64,000 nucleotides of DNA, taken from NCBI GenBank assembly GCA_035547915.1, contig DASZTS010000087.1, positions 62,001 to 126,000 of the forward strand, written 5' to 3'. The notes beneath the pieces were generated by a model. It worked only from the letters and a program-made list of their open reading frames with translations, did no database searches and was not told where the DNA came from. The DNA is from DASSFG01 sp035547915. Lineage in GTDB: Bacteria; Planctomycetota; Planctomycetia; Pirellulales; JAICIG01. The position numbers and the translations under genes are program-made. Below are positions 44,040-52,127 of this stretch, in pieces (positions within the stretch are counted from its first letter, which is position 1; every line of letters starts with the position of its first letter).

Positions 44040-45842
44040 CTAAAACTCGACCTGGAAACGGGCGCCAAAGATGCCCGTAAAGCTCTTGCCGTACACGGGA
44101 AAGGAACTGTTGTTCCAGACATTGATATAGTTGAATTGCACGCGGGTGTATTGGTTCCACCACCAGTTCAAAGCCGCGGTGGCCATGTTGAGCGTGCCGG
44201 GGTTGGCATTCGAGCCCGACGTGCCCGCGTTCGTCGTCCCCGCCGCAACGGCGGCCGCCGAGGGAGGCGTCTGACCGACACTGGGCAGGCTGAGATAGTC
44301 CCAACGGAAGGCCGTTTCCCACGCTCCCCAGCCACCGATACCCTTGCCGCGTCCCAGTCCGAAGAACTCGGTGAAGGGCTTGCAGTTGTAGTCCATCACG
44401 CCGAACTGCCGGTTGTAGCCGCAGTTCTCGCCCGTGAGGAAGTAACCACACTGGATGTAGGCGCCGGTCAGGAAGGCGTTGCCAAAACCGATCGTTTGCA
44501 GCGACGTGGCGAGCCATTCTGCCTGGAAGTGGGCCGGCCCGTATTGGCCCGCCAACTCCAAGTGGTAGAACTCAAAACTCGTGGCCGGAATATTACCCGT
44601 GTTCGCGACGAAGGGCGTGCCGTTGGCGGTGATGCCCTGCGTTTGCGAATCGCCGACGAAGATGCCCGGGATCGTACGGCCGTCGTACTGCCCGCCATTC
44701 GTGGTGCTAGGCGTCAGGCCGTTGCTGCCGATGCGGCTGTAGTTGAAGCCACCGCCGACATGCAGCAAATAGCGCCCCTCGGCCGGTTCGTCGTACCAGA
44801 GCAGATGGGTGATACGATAAGCGGTCGACACGCCGCCGACGTTGCCGACGAACGTTCCATAGCGCGTATCGCCCAAGGTGTTCGAGTTGTCGACATTCGT
44901 TGTCGGATTGAGGAAGGTAAAACCGGTACGGTACACGCTCCCCATCCAGGTCGTGTTGCGGTTTTCCGACATGTTGTACGACATGATGCCCACGCGGCGG
45001 AACGGATCCATCGCCTGGAAGGCCGCGCTTCGTTCCATGAACTCCAAGTGCCGTACGCTCGTCAGGGCATCCATCGTGGTGGGCTGCCGAAATTGACCGA
45101 TACGCACGGTGCCGAGCCAGCCCAGGTTGGTCTGCTCCCCCCACACGTCGAGGAAACTCGGCCGGCCGGACGAGGCAAAGTCCATTTCGACGATGTAGTT
45201 GGTGAACTCCGTCACGCTGCCGTAGGCTTGCATACGAGCGCGGCGGAAGCCGGTACCGTCTTGCATCGTACCGTAAGTGCGGCGGCTGCCCGCATCTTGC
45301 GAGTAGTCGGCATTATCGAGTTGGAAGAAACCACCTAGCTTGATGAGCGGCAGCTTGGGAGCGGTACGCGCTTCTAGGGCGGAAATCCGTTCCTCGGCCT
45401 CTTGCTGACGTTGTTCGAGCAGGCTTTGGTTGTCGACGATCGGCCCCAAGTCGGCTTCGGTCGGTGGAGGCGGCGGTGAATTCGGATTCGCTTGGTTTTG
45501 GTAGTTCTGCAAGGAGATCGAATCCGGGGCCAAGCTCATTTGTTGGGTACCGGGGCCTTGGGGCGGCGGACTTGGCGGCTGATCGCCTTGCAACGAGATG
45601 GAATTGGGGGCCAGGCTTTCCTTCGTCGGCCCGGCGACCGCTGGCCGTTTTCGCGGCGGGACGGTCCGGCGCGCAACGTTCATCTGCGGCGGTGGGGAAC
45701 TTGCCGGGTTCTGCTCAACGGCGGCTTGAGGCAGGGGCGCCGGTTGATACGAATTGGTTTGCTGTGCGCGCAGCGCGGCTGGCCCGAAACCAAAACCGAA
45801 CGCGCACGCCAACAAGGCCGCGAAGACACGTTGCCGAATCAT
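44040..45842 (-). CDS. outer-membrane porin (OprP/OprO-type beta-barrel)
   Basis: A 600-residue exported porin. The signal peptide MIRQRVFAALLACAFGFGFGPAALRA is followed by a Pro/Gln-rich linker in which the phrase SLAPxSISLQ occurs twice, then a short coiled coil (LLEQRQQEAEERISALEAR) and from about residue 160 a beta-barrel: LGGFFQLDNADYSQD, GFRRARMQAYGSVTEFTNYIVEMDFA, FLDVWGEQTNLGWLGTVRIGQFRQP, and a terminal aromatic strand GIFGARFQVEF. The layout matches phosphate-selective porin O/P-like proteins of planctomycetes. The final Phe fits outer-membrane insertion. ATG 45842 gives the signal peptide; the frame extends to 45890. Confidence 0.88.
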   Translation of the reverse strand: MIRQRVFAALLACAFGFGFGPAALRAQQTNSYQPAPLPQAAVEQNPASSPPPQMNVARRTVPPRKRPAVAGPTKESLAPNSISLQGDQPPSPPPQGPGTQQMSLAPDSISLQNYQNQANPNSPPPPPTEADLGPIVDNQSLLEQRQQEAEERISALEARTAPKLPLIKLGGFFQLDNADYSQDAGSRRTYGTMQDGTGFRRARMQAYGSVTEFTNYIVEMDFASSGRPSFLDVWGEQTNLGWLGTVRIGQFRQPTTMDALTSVRHLEFMERSAAFQAMDPFRRVGIMSYNMSENRNTTWMGSVYRTGFTFLNPTTNVDNSNTLGDTRYGTFVGNVGGVSTAYRITHLLWYDEPAEGRYLLHVGGGFNYSRIGSNGLTPSTTNGGQYDGRTIPGIFVGDSQTQGITANGTPFVANTGNIPATSFEFYHLELAGQYGPAHFQAEWLATSLQTIGFGNAFLTGAYIQCGYFLTGENCGYNRQFGVMDYNCKPFTEFFGLGRGKGIGGWGAWETAFRWDYLSLPSVGQTPPSAAAVAAGTTNAGTSGSNANPGTLNMATAALNWWWNQYTRVQFNYINVWNNSSFPVYGKSFTGIFGARFQVEF

Positions 45843-46286
45843 GGGTCTGACAATCTCCAACGCGGAAGCCGATAGGCGGGGCACCGCCACGGCGGCGGGA
45901 ACGCCAGTGGCGGTGCGATCGGTGCCCTAGGCATCATCGTCAGACCCGGAATCATCGGATGATTACAACCACGTCACACAACCAGCATTAACGGACCCCG
46001 CGCGCCCTAAAACCGGCACAGATTACGCAGCTTTGGGTCCGTTCTTTTCGAGAAGGTAAATACTGCGGATTCTGTAGTTTTTTCCTAATAGGTCGGGAAA
46101 GCCGCGCTGGTCTGCTCGGAGAAGAACGGCCGGCTACACTCTCGCGGCCGCGGCCGGCTTCTTTGGTCTTGCTCCATTTGGGTAAATCGGGCACCCTGTC
46201 GGCTCGTTGTGGAACACGATCAGGCGGCATGGTCCGGCCGATTTGCCGGTGGCACGGCAGCGTTGACTCGAAGATACGGAGCGAAT
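45843..46286. other. divergent intergenic region, porin/panD
   Basis: 444 bases without a recognisable gene. The stretch 45960-46090 is markedly less GC-rich and probably holds the promoter or promoters. An imperfect GC-rich inverted repeat spans about 46122-46163. I could not find a convincing -35/-10 pair. Confidence 0.5.
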
Positions 46287-46724
46287 ATGTCCATCACGGT
46301 CTGTACGGGCAAACTGCATCGCGTGCGAGTGACGGAGGCGAAGCTCGACTACGAGGGAAGCATCACCATCGATTCGGCACTCATGGAGGCCGCGAACATC
46401 GTCCCCTTCCAGATGTTGCACGTGAACAGCCTGTCCAACGCCGCCCATTGGGAGACCTATGCCATACCCGGCAAACCGGGATCGGGCACAATCTGTCTGA
46501 ATGGCTGCCCCGCTCGGCTCTACCATCCGGGCGATGAGGTCATCATCTTGTCGTTGGAGCAGATGTCGCGGGCGGAAGCGGAACATGCCGAACATCGGGT
46601 CGTCTACGTCGATGCCAAGAACCGACCGGTCCGCACCGAGATCAAGAAACCGCCTCGGTGCGGCGCTGCGATGCCGTTGCCGGAGGGAACCGGTTTGATC
46701 GGCGACAAAGTTCATCTGCCATGA
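46287..46724 (+). CDS. panD: aspartate 1-decarboxylase
   Basis: PanD decarboxylates L-aspartate to beta-alanine for pantothenate and CoA. The proenzyme cleaves itself between Gly24 and Ser25 to make a pyruvoyl group; here GSITID places Gly24-Ser25 exactly, and Thr57-Tyr58 (ETY) are in the expected positions, as is HRVRVTEAKLDYEG. The 145-residue length is a little above the E. coli 126, with a charged C-terminal extension. The ATG at 46287 follows a GGAG site. Its TGA overlaps the next ATG (ATGA at 46721-46724). Confidence 0.93.
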   Translation: MSITVCTGKLHRVRVTEAKLDYEGSITIDSALMEAANIVPFQMLHVNSLSNAAHWETYAIPGKPGSGTICLNGCPARLYHPGDEVIILSLEQMSRAEAEHAEHRVVYVDAKNRPVRTEIKKPPRCGAAMPLPEGTGLIGDKVHLP

Positions 46725-48193
46725 CAGCCTGGCCGCCGCGGATTCTTCTGGAAGATGAGCTACGAAGCATCGACTCGTCGCTGGCGACGGCGCCCGACGA
46801 TGTCGAGTTGCGATTCAATCGCGCCGCGACGCTCACCAGGTTGGGCCGGCCGGTTGAGGCGAGGACCGCTTTTCTCGAACTGCTGGCACTCGCGCCGACC
46901 GATTTCCGCGCCTTGAATGGCCTGGGCGCGCTGCTGATGGAGACGGGATACGAGACCGCGGCGCGGACCGCATACGCCGAGGCGGTAAGGCAGCATCCCG
47001 AAAACCCGGTCGGCCATATTAACCTCGCGAACGCGCTGGCAAAGAAAGACGCGATCGAGGCAGCACGGCGGCATTTCGAAATAGCGCTTCGCTTGGCGCC
47101 CGAAAACGCCGATGTGCACCAGGGGTTGGCCTATCTGTTCACGCGCCTTGGTGATGAACAGGCGGCCGCGGTGCACCGCCGCAAGGTCTGTCAGACCCGC
47201 CCGGTCCTAACGCTGCCGTATCGAGGAGCGAGTTCGCCCGTCCGAGTTCTCCTCTTGGCGTCGGCGGCCGGAGGCGCGGTGCCTATCAAGCGTCATCTGG
47301 ATGATCGAGTCTTCCTGACTTCCGTCCTGTTTGTCGATTTCTACGACCGCGCTCTATCCCTCCCCGCACACGACCTGGTGTTTAATGCGGTGGGCGATGC
47401 CGACCTCTGCGCCGACTCGCTCGCGGCGGCTGTGGAAGTGCTGCGTCGGTCGACGGCACCCGTAATCAATCCGCCGGAGCGCGTCATGGGCACGGGGCGG
47501 GTGGACAACGCCCGGCGACTGGCAAGAATACAGGGGGTCGTCACGCCGAAGATGGCCCTGCTACCTCGGGCTCTGCTGGAAAGTAGCGCGGCCGCGAGCA
47601 CACTTTCCGCGGCGGGCTTCGACTTTCCCTTACTGCTCAGGTCGCCGGGTTTTCATACGGGCCGCTTTTTTGTGCAGGTCGAGAATACGGCATCGCTCGA
47701 CGACGCGGTGCGCGGCATGCCGGGGACGGAGTTCACCGTGATGCAATATCTCGATGCGCGCGGCGATGGCGGGAAGATTCGAAAATACCGGGTCATGATG
47801 ATCGACGGCGAGATCTATCCGCTGCACGTCGCCGTCTCGCATCAATGGAAGATCCACTATTTCAGCGCGGAAATGGCCGACGATCCGACGAACCGAGCAG
47901 AAGACGCGGCATTTCTGCAAAATATGACGCAGGTGCTCGGCCCACGCGCCATGGCGTCGCTCGAGGCCATACGCGAGACCCTCGGGCTCGATTACGCCGG
48001 CGCCGACTTCAGTATCGGGCCCACAGGAGACGTTCTGTTGTTCGAAGCGAATGCGACGATGGTGGTCAATCCGGTCGAGGCCGACCCCAAATGGGATTAT
48101 CGCCGACCGGCCGTGCAGCGCGTGCTGGACGCCATACGACGATTGCTCACCAAGCACGCGCCTCGCCAACCGGCGTCGGCGGCAGCCGCATGA
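46721..48193 (+). CDS. TPR protein fused to an ATP-grasp-like ligase domain
   Basis: A 490-residue protein. Residues 15-155 are four TPR-like helical pairs (FNRAATLTRLGRPVEARTAFLELLALAP, LNGLGALLMETGYETAARTAYAEAVRQHP, HINLANALAKKDAIEAARRHFEIALRLAP). After a Rossmann-like segment (RVLLLASAAGGAVPIKRHL) comes an ATP-grasp-like C-terminal half: PLLLRSPGFHTG, KYRVMMIDGEIYPLHVA, GLDYAGADFSIG and the metal-binding type ending VLLFEANATMVV. ATP-grasp enzymes join a carboxylate to an amine or thiol through an acyl phosphate. The substrate is unknown. The gene overlaps panD before it and the chorismate mutase gene after it, each by ATGA. Confidence 0.8.
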   Translation: MTAWPPRILLEDELRSIDSSLATAPDDVELRFNRAATLTRLGRPVEARTAFLELLALAPTDFRALNGLGALLMETGYETAARTAYAEAVRQHPENPVGHINLANALAKKDAIEAARRHFEIALRLAPENADVHQGLAYLFTRLGDEQAAAVHRRKVCQTRPVLTLPYRGASSPVRVLLLASAAGGAVPIKRHLDDRVFLTSVLFVDFYDRALSLPAHDLVFNAVGDADLCADSLAAAVEVLRRSTAPVINPPERVMGTGRVDNARRLARIQGVVTPKMALLPRALLESSAAASTLSAAGFDFPLLLRSPGFHTGRFFVQVENTASLDDAVRGMPGTEFTVMQYLDARGDGGKIRKYRVMMIDGEIYPLHVAVSHQWKIHYFSAEMADDPTNRAEDAAFLQNMTQVLGPRAMASLEAIRETLGLDYAGADFSIGPTGDVLLFEANATMVVNPVEADPKWDYRRPAVQRVLDAIRRLLTKHAPRQPASAAAA

Positions 48194-48825
48194 GCCGCAC
48201 CTCGCGCGGCCGATCGTTGTGGCACGGTGCCGCTCTGTTTCTTTTCGTTTTCGGTGCGCCGGCACTCGTCGGCTGTTGGTCGACGGAGCCTCCCGCTCGG
48301 CCAGCTACCACCTCTCCCGAATCCAACCGTCCAGCGGCCGACGAGGGACTGGACGGGCTACTCGACCTGATGCGGCAAAGGTTGTTGTTGATGCACGACG
48401 TTGCCCGCTGGAAATGGAACCAAGGGGCCCCGATCACCGACCCCGCTCGTGAACAACAGTTGCTGACGGCGCTCGAGGAGCGCGGACTCCGTTACGGTCT
48501 GAGTCGACAGCAGACGAAAGAGTTCATGTCGGCGCAGATCGAGGGCGGCAAACTCGTGCAACAGGCAGACTTTGCCGACTGGCAGACACAAGATCGGGGA
48601 ACGTTTGAAGACGTTCGCGATCTGAGCACCGACCTACGGCCCCGTATCGATGAGCTGAGCGATCGCCTGCTAAAGCAACTTGCCGAGTTGCCTCGCACTT
48701 TGGGCAAAGATTCGTCGGGTTCTCACGTCGAACAGCGGGCGGCCGTCCTGCTCGTCGGCGACGGAATCGATGACGCTGTGAGGGCCGCGGCCATCCGCCC
48801 GCTATTTCATGGTAAACGGCCATGA
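48190..48825 (+). CDS. secreted chorismate mutase (AroQ-gamma type) lipoprotein
   Basis: A 211-residue protein. The signal sequence GAALFLFVFGAPALVGC has a lipobox (Cys29). The mature protein is all-helical, with LLDLMRQRLLLMHDVARWKWNQGAPITDPARE and EFMSAQIEGGKLVQQADFADW, the arrangement of secreted AroQ-gamma chorismate mutases, which convert chorismate to prephenate in the periplasm. The active-site Lys in ARWKW, the Asp-Pro-Ala-Arg-Glu loop and the Gln in SAQIE are present. Its ATG overlaps the TGA of the preceding gene. The true catalytic competence is unproven. Confidence 0.8.
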   Translation: MSRTSRGRSLWHGAALFLFVFGAPALVGCWSTEPPARPATTSPESNRPAADEGLDGLLDLMRQRLLLMHDVARWKWNQGAPITDPAREQQLLTALEERGLRYGLSRQQTKEFMSAQIEGGKLVQQADFADWQTQDRGTFEDVRDLSTDLRPRIDELSDRLLKQLAELPRTLGKDSSGSHVEQRAAVLLVGDGIDDAVRAAAIRPLFHGKRP

Positions 48826-48862
48826 CTGATCTATAATCACGCGCAACCGGAGGACCCTGCGA

Positions 48863-49402
48863 ATGCGGCGCGATTTGAGCGAGGAAGGCAAACGCGATGC
48901 GATCTTCCGGATGGAAGAATATTGCCGCAGCGTGATCGAAAAGCCGGCGGCCGCCTTCGGGAACAAGCCGCCTTGTCCTTTCTCACGTCGCGAGCGCGAA
49001 GAGAGCAGAATCCGGTACGAGTTCTTCGCCATCCTTCCGATAGGACCGTCGGATGACGTGGTCGCCGTCGTCAAAGATTTCTTCGCGGCCGGGCAACACA
49101 CCACGTTGCTGGTCATCGATCCCGAAACGGCCGTTACGGTGGCCGAGGGCGTGCAGTATGGCAGGGAGCTGAGCCGGCGCTGCCAAGAACAAAAGATCGT
49201 CGCCATCAGTGTCCACCCGGATGACGATTTCGCGATCGACGGCTTCCGCCCGCGACGCGGCATCCCCTACGTTACGATGCTCTGCCAGGCCGCCCAGTAT
49301 TTGCTCGATGCCAAGAAGCAGCTCGAAGGCACCGATTATTACTGCAAATGGACGCGGGCGGCGCTCGATTACAACTTTCAGCAGATCGGCGAGTTTCTCT
49401 AA
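48863..49402 (+). CDS. conserved-looking hypothetical protein
   Basis: A 179-residue protein I do not recognise. It is soluble, without signal peptide or membrane segments. It has RYEFFAILPIGPSDDVVAVVKDFF, VIDPETAVTVAEGVQYGRELSRRC, KIVAISVHPDDDFAIDGFRP and a C-terminal YCKWTRAALDYNFQQIGEFL. The alternating beta and alpha pattern suggests an alpha/beta fold. It follows the chorismate mutase gene by 37 bases on the same strand, so it may be the fourth gene of the panD operon. A possible truncated repeat follows its stop codon. Confidence 0.6.
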   Translation: MRRDLSEEGKRDAIFRMEEYCRSVIEKPAAAFGNKPPCPFSRREREESRIRYEFFAILPIGPSDDVVAVVKDFFAAGQHTTLLVIDPETAVTVAEGVQYGRELSRRCQEQKIVAISVHPDDDFAIDGFRPRRGIPYVTMLCQAAQYLLDAKKQLEGTDYYCKWTRAALDYNFQQIGEFL

Positions 49403-49444
49403 AAGCGGCTGACCACGAGCTCGAGCTGCCTTTGTCGATTGCTC
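49403..49444 (+). repeat. possible truncated third copy of the 3' repeat element
   Basis: Directly after the stop codon at 49400-49402, the sequence begins AAAGCGGCTGACC, like the stop-proximal end of copies A and B read in the transcription direction (AGAGCGGCTG...CA). At 49435-49444 it has TCGATTGCTC, like their distal end TCGGTTGCTC. The hairpin core is missing. The match is short and the call is tentative. Confidence 0.35.
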
Positions 49445-49583
49445 TAATCTCCCTGCCCAAATCGCCTCACTCCACCAGAGCGCCTGCGCCGGCCGATTGA
49501 GGTTGCACGGCGAGTCGCTTTCGCTATACTCCGCCGCCCACAAGCGATCTGCCGACTCCTAGTTCTCCATCGAGGCCGGAGCG

Positions 49584-51008
49584 ATGCTCTTCTGTTCCGA
49601 AAGATTCCTCGTCTTCTTCACGCTCATCTTCACCCTGTATTGGGTGTTTCCCTGGCACCGCTGGCGAACCTACCTGTTGCTCGTGGCCAGCTTCTATTTC
49701 TATGCGAGCTGGAACCAGTGGCTGGCTCTGATCATCGGCGTCTCGACGACGGTCGACTATTTCGTCGCCCGCGGAATAGCGGCGTCGGAGTCTCAGTGGC
49801 GCCGCAAGCTTCTGTTGAGCATCACGATCATCGGCAACCTGTCGCTGCTGTGCTATTTCAAGTACGCCAACTTCTTCTTGCATTCGGTGGAAGAGGCATT
49901 GCACGCCTTGGGGCACACATCGTCGTTGCCGGTGCTACAAGTGATCCTGCCGATCGGCATCTCGTTCTACACCTTCGAGGCCATCAATTACGGCGTCGAT
50001 GTCTATCGCCGCCATGTGCCGGCTGAACGCAATCTGGCACACTTCATGTTGTTCATCACGTTCTTTCCCCACCTCGTGGCGGGGCCCATCGTGAGGGCGC
50101 GCGACTTCCTGCCGCAGATCAATCGCCGCAAGCATTGGGACTGGGCGCGGATGCAGTTGGGCGCGCAGTTCTTCTTGATGGGCTTGTTCAAGAAGATGGC
50201 CGTGGCCGATCGCATGGCCATGTTCGCCGATCCGGTATTCGCGAACCCCGAACAATACCGAACCACCGCGGTTTGGCTGGCCGTGCTCGCCTACGCCCTG
50301 CAAATCTACTGCGACTTCTCGGGCTACACCGACATGGCGCTCGGCACAGCGCACATGCTGGGCTTCAAACTGGCGCAGAATTTCAACATGCCCTATGCCT
50401 CGGCGAACATCTCCGAATTCTGGCGCCGCTGGCACATTTCGTTATCGAGCTGGTTGCGCGATTACTTGTTCATCCCCCTGGGAGGAAGCCGCGGCACGAG
50501 TTGGCAGACGAACCGCAACCTGCTCATCACGATGACACTGGGCGGGCTCTGGCACGGGGCGAGTTGGACCTTCGTGATCTGGGGCGTGATACACGGGGTG
50601 GTGTTGATCGTCCACCGCTACTTCCGCGCCTTCTGTCAAAGTCGACCCAAGCTGGATGAGGCGTTGCGTACTCCACCCGGCACAGCATTACGTATCGCCG
50701 CGACGTTCCTCACGGTGTCGCTGGCTTGGATTTTCTTCCGGGCCACGACCTTCACCACGGCCACGGTGATGTTGGGCCGCATGTTCGCAGCGCGGCACGG
50801 AATGGGACCGCCCATGTCGAAGGAAAGCCTGTGGGTACTGACCGCGGTGATCGTGGCAGCCCACGTGTTCGCGCTGAACGGCCTGTGGAAGAAGTGGTCG
50901 CTACGGATGCCCGCCCCGATCCTGGGGATGAGCTACGCCGTGTTGTTGACGATCACCCTGGTACTCGCGCCCGATGCCGGCAAGGCGTTCATTTACTTCC
51001 AGTTCTGA
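49584..51008 (+). CDS. MBOAT-family O-acyltransferase (AlgI-like)
   Basis: A 474-residue membrane-bound O-acyltransferase, with about ten to twelve hydrophobic segments. Diagnostic blocks: YWVFPWHRWRTYLLLVASFYFYASW, LPIGISFYTFEAINYGVDVYRR, FFPHLVAGPIVRARDFLPQ, FSGYTDMALGTAHMLGF, WRRWHISLSSWLRDYLFIPLGGSR, and GGLWHGASWTFVIWGVIHG with the conserved membrane His. AlgI-type enzymes pass acetyl groups across the membrane to an exported partner. The length is close to AlgI. Two tandem SGNH-like genes follow. Confidence 0.93.
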   Translation: MLFCSERFLVFFTLIFTLYWVFPWHRWRTYLLLVASFYFYASWNQWLALIIGVSTTVDYFVARGIAASESQWRRKLLLSITIIGNLSLLCYFKYANFFLHSVEEALHALGHTSSLPVLQVILPIGISFYTFEAINYGVDVYRRHVPAERNLAHFMLFITFFPHLVAGPIVRARDFLPQINRRKHWDWARMQLGAQFFLMGLFKKMAVADRMAMFADPVFANPEQYRTTAVWLAVLAYALQIYCDFSGYTDMALGTAHMLGFKLAQNFNMPYASANISEFWRRWHISLSSWLRDYLFIPLGGSRGTSWQTNRNLLITMTLGGLWHGASWTFVIWGVIHGVVLIVHRYFRAFCQSRPKLDEALRTPPGTALRIAATFLTVSLAWIFFRATTFTTATVMLGRMFAARHGMGPPMSKESLWVLTAVIVAAHVFALNGLWKKWSLRMPAPILGMSYAVLLTITLVLAPDAGKAFIYFQF

Positions 51009-51009
51009 C

Positions 51010-52125
51010 ATGACGCACGATCGCCGGAAGCGGCCCGAGCGCCGTGCCCGAGCGGCGCTCGGTTGGTGCCTGCTGATGTTCATCACCTCCCAAGCAGCCC
51101 TCGATGCCGCGCTCGACGGCTGGCCGGAGATTCGCGACCCGGAGTTTGGCTCCAAATTGGCCCGCTTGCGCTCACAACTCGACGGCGCGGGCGAACGGCC
51201 GCTGATCTTGATCCTGGGCAGCTCGCGCTCCGAAGTCGGCATCGATCCGCAAGTGTTCGACGCGCCGCCGAACGAAGGTTCACCGGAGCCCATCGTTTTC
51301 AATTTCGCCATGACCGGCGCCGGGCCGATTCAGCAGTCGATGCTGCTCACCGAGCTCCTGGCGCGGCGCATCGTGCCGGCCAAGGTGCTCGTCGAATTGC
51401 ATCCTCTGTTTCTCAATCAACGGGCGGGCGCCCTGCGCGAGGAGACACGCATCGACGTCCGCCGGCTGGGCTGGTCGAGAATGACAGTGCTCTGCGGCTA
51501 TAGCCAGAATCCGGGCTTTCTGCGGCGCAATTGGTGGCGCTGCCGAATGACTCCCTGGTATGTGTACCGCCAGCAACTGCTCGACATGTGCTGGCCCGGC
51601 TGGTGTACGCAGCCCGGCCAGTACCGACTGTATCGGCATGTCGGCCCCTCGGGGTGGCTGCCGTTCACGGTGAGCGACAGGGGTGAGGAGGCCCGCCGGG
51701 AGCGGCTCGAGAAGGCACGGCTAGAGTACCAACAGGCGCTCTCCGACTTCCGCGTCACGAGCGAGCCCGACCGCGCCCTCCGCGAACTGTTCGATCTCTG
51801 CGGCGAGCGGCAAATCGCGGTCGGGGTCTATTTGATGCCCGAGGCGAGCCAGTTCCGAGACTGGTATCCGCCCGGCCTGCGTTCGATGGTCGACGATTAT
51901 TTGCATCGTCTGCAAGAAGAATACGCCTTCGACGTCTTCGATTTTTCGACGTCGGTCGACGACGAAAGCTTTGCCGACGGCCACCACCTGTTGAGCGAAG
52001 CCGCCGCGGCATTCTCGGCCCGTTTCGGGCGTGAGGTGATCGCGGCAACGCCGGCCGACAGAACCTCGCAGCCGTCGCAGCGGACCGCGAATCGCTGGCT
52101 GCCCACGAAAGCCGCCACGAAATAG
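51010..52125 (+). CDS. SGNH/DltD-like partner of the MBOAT protein, copy 1
   Basis: A 371-residue protein with one N-terminal hydrophobic segment (GWCLLMFITSQAALDAAL). The serine-hydrolase block I-like motif is LILGSSRSEVGIDP near residue 62, block II-like FNFAMTGAGPIQQ, and the C-terminal D-x-x-H motif SFADGHHLLSE near 323. This is the arrangement of DltD/AlgX-type SGNH proteins that complete O-acetylation with an MBOAT. It starts 1 base after the MBOAT stop codon and ends 2 bases before its paralogue. Confidence 0.78.
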   Translation: MTHDRRKRPERRARAALGWCLLMFITSQAALDAALDGWPEIRDPEFGSKLARLRSQLDGAGERPLILILGSSRSEVGIDPQVFDAPPNEGSPEPIVFNFAMTGAGPIQQSMLLTELLARRIVPAKVLVELHPLFLNQRAGALREETRIDVRRLGWSRMTVLCGYSQNPGFLRRNWWRCRMTPWYVYRQQLLDMCWPGWCTQPGQYRLYRHVGPSGWLPFTVSDRGEEARRERLEKARLEYQQALSDFRVTSEPDRALRELFDLCGERQIAVGVYLMPEASQFRDWYPPGLRSMVDDYLHRLQEEYAFDVFDFSTSVDDESFADGHHLLSEAAAAFSARFGREVIAATPADRTSQPSQRTANRWLPTKAATK

Positions 52126-52127
52126 CC

